The position numbers and the translations under genes were made by a program. A stretch of 6,813 bases of DNA from Gammaproteobacteria bacterium (GTDB lineage Bacteria; Pseudomonadota; Gammaproteobacteria; Pseudomonadales; Pseudomonadaceae). The stretch is taken from the NCBI GenBank assembly GCA_012735335.1, contig JAAYHO010000044.1:1-6813 (forward strand), in the 5' to 3' direction. The notes under the pieces were generated by a model that did not search any database, had not been told where the DNA came from, and worked only from the letters and a program-made list of their open reading frames with translations. Position 1 is the stretch's first letter. Every line of letters starts with the position of its first letter. Shown here one piece after another: positions 5,571 to 6,813 of the stretch.

Positions 5571-6716
5571 ATGCCCCTCCCTTCGCTCAAGGCGCAATTC
5601 GCCGCCCTGCTGCAGACCCCCTCTGTCAGTTGTACCCAGGCCGAACACGATCAATCCAACCTGCCGGTCATTCATCTGCTGGCGGACTGGCTTGGCCGGC
5701 TGGGCTTCGAGTGTCGCATTCAACCGGTGGCCGACTCACCGGCCAAGGCCAATCTGATTGCCAGCCTGGGCAGTGGCCCCGGCGGACTGGTATTGGCTGG
5801 GCACACCGACACCGTTCCCTGCAACCCTGACCGCTGGCAGCATGACCCTTTCACACTGACCGAAGCCGATGGGCGCTGGTACGGGCTGGGCAGCTGCGAC
5901 ATGAAGGGCTTCTTTCCACTGATTATCGAAGCACTACAGCCGCTGCTGGATCAACCTCTGAAAAAGCCGCTGATCATTCTCGCCACCGCCGATGAGGAAA
6001 GCGCCATGGCCGGGGCCCAGGCGCTGGTCGCCGACGATCTGCTGGGGGCGCGGCATGCGGTGATCGGCGAGCCGACCGGGCTCAAGCCGATCCGGATTCA
6101 CAAGGGCATTCTGATGGAACGGGTGGATATCATCGGCCAGGCCGGGCATTCCTCCGATCCAACCCTGGGGCGCAATGCGATCGAGGCGATGCACCAGGTG
6201 ATCAGCGAGCTGATGGGCCTGCGCAACCAGTGGCAACAGCAATGGCACAACCCGCTGTTCAGCGTACCGACGCCAACCCTGAATCTGGGCTGCATCCACG
6301 GCGGCGACAACCCCAACCGCATCTGCGGCCGCTGCGCCCTGGAATTCGACCTGCGCCCGCTGCCGGGCATGCAGCCGGATGAACTGCGCGCGACCATCGC
6401 CCAACGGCTGCAGCTGGTGGCCGAGGAGCATGGGGTACAGATTGATTACCAACCTCTGTTCCCCGGCGTGGCCCCCCTGGACACCCCGGCCCGCGCGGAG
6501 ATTGTGCAGGCCTGTGAGCAGTTGACCGGGTACGGTGCGGGCAGTGTGGCGTTTGCGACTGAGGGACCGTATCTGAATCAGCTGGGGTTGCAGACGGTGA
6601 TCCTGGGGCCGGGGGATATTGCCCAGGCGCATCAGCCGGATGAGTATCTGGCGATGGACAGGATTGAGCCGATGGTGAGGGTGTTGCGGGGGGTGATTGG
6701 GCGGTTTTGTTTGTAG
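5571..6716 (+). CDS. argE: Acetylornithine deacetylase
   Basis: A 381-residue cytoplasmic M20-family metallohydrolase that removes the acetyl group from N2-acetyl-L-ornithine to give ornithine in arginine biosynthesis. The di-zinc site is complete: LAGHTDTVP (75-83, H78 and D80), GSCDMKG (107-113, bridging D110), TADEES (139-144, catalytic E142 and metal ligand E143), GEPTG (166-170, E167) and a C-terminal AQAHQPDEY (351-359, H354). The dimerisation (lid) domain spans about 172-290 and includes GQAGHSS (189-195), whose histidine completes the partner's active site in M20 dimers. Length matches E. coli ArgE (383). AGGAG (5560-5564) supports the start, six bases upstream. It lies 94 bp after pit in the same direction, behind a structured spacer that could limit its translation. 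Related M20 enzymes (succinyl-diaminopimelate desuccinylase, carboxypeptidase G2-like) are the alternatives. The motif set, length and conserved gene order favour ArgE. Confidence 0.9.
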   Translation: MPLPSLKAQFAALLQTPSVSCTQAEHDQSNLPVIHLLADWLGRLGFECRIQPVADSPAKANLIASLGSGPGGLVLAGHTDTVPCNPDRWQHDPFTLTEADGRWYGLGSCDMKGFFPLIIEALQPLLDQPLKKPLIILATADEESAMAGAQALVADDLLGARHAVIGEPTGLKPIRIHKGILMERVDIIGQAGHSSDPTLGRNAIEAMHQVISELMGLRNQWQQQWHNPLFSVPTPTLNLGCIHGGDNPNRICGRCALEFDLRPLPGMQPDELRATIAQRLQLVAEEHGVQIDYQPLFPGVAPLDTPARAEIVQACEQLTGYGAGSVAFATEGPYLNQLGLQTVILGPGDIAQAHQPDEYLAMDRIEPMVRVLRGVIGRFCL

Positions 6717-6733
6717 CGGGCTCACCGCACCAA

Positions 6734-6813
6734 CGTCATTGCGAGGCCGAAGGCCGTGGCAATCCAGGGGGCTCGGTGCTGGCGGCAAGCACTGGATTGC
6801 CGCGTCGCTGCGC
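6734..6813. repeat. Long interspersed palindromic element, nearly complete, cut by window end
   Basis: This is a composite inverted repeat that begins 17 bp after the argE stop codon. The left half folds as ATTGC (6738-6742) with GCAAT (6759-6763), containing the perfect small hairpin GGCC-GAA-GGCC (6745-6755). GGCAATCCAG (6758-6767) is then mirrored by CTGGATTGCC (6792-6801) across a 24-bp spacer, which itself has GTGCT (6776-6780) and AGCAC (6788-6792). The right half continues to the window edge and matches bases 4-24 of the window exactly, so the last 14 or so bases can be predicted from the left copy. No transposase, open frame or T-run is present. It may terminate or stabilise argE mRNA, or be a non-autonomous mobile repeat. 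Confidence 0.8.

Noticed and set aside
5934..6788. 284-codon minus-strand open frame across argE
   Set aside because: Antisense to argE, whose zinc-site motifs are intact. The frame begins inside the terminal repeat, has no recognisable motif, and is rich in P, Q, R and H as expected of a shadow frame.

Overview
The window comes from a GC-rich gammaproteobacterium, most likely a member of Pseudomonadaceae (Pseudomonas sensu lato). This rests on the protein sequences, on the strong GC bias at third codon positions (seen as long antisense open frames), on REP-type palindromes in gene-end spacers, and on gene order. From memory, the P. aeruginosa PA5206-PA5210 region has the same order: argE, phosphate transporter, DUF47 protein, CYTH protein, secretion-type ATPase. 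No search was run.

Layout: positions 1-180 are a non-coding, repeat-rich spacer. It holds half of a long palindromic element (1-38) and a REP doublet/REPIN-like structure (74-146) flanked by 13-bp direct repeats. Two minus-strand genes follow as one likely operon: a CYTH/degenerate-CHAD triphosphatase-like protein (3416 down to 2016), then, 35 bp later, a GspE/PulE-type secretion ATPase (1980 down to 181). A compact 96-bp divergent promoter region (3417-3512) separates them from a plus-strand operon of a DUF47/PhoU-like protein (3513-4190) and a Pit phosphate permease (4226-5476). After a 94-bp spacer comes argE, acetylornithine deacetylase (5571-6716). The window ends inside a second copy of the palindromic element seen at its left end (6734-6813).

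Functionally the centre is about phosphate. Pit imports inorganic phosphate, the DUF47 protein is its usual PhoU-like partner, and the divergent CYTH protein belongs to a family that hydrolyses inorganic triphosphate. The divergent spacer has overlapping -10 elements on the two strands and three 7-mers spaced exactly 11 bp apart, the spacing of PhoB boxes, so joint regulation is plausible but unproven. argE belongs to arginine biosynthesis.

The genes are ordinary housekeeping genes. The least explained structure is the pit-argE spacer. In the plus-strand transcript it can fold into a compact three-way junction (5485-5562) whose closing 12-bp helix pairs with part of the argE ribosome binding site. 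This is the best candidate here for an undescribed regulatory RNA. The REPIN-like structure, the shared-core divergent promoter and the eroded CHAD domain are secondary points of interest.
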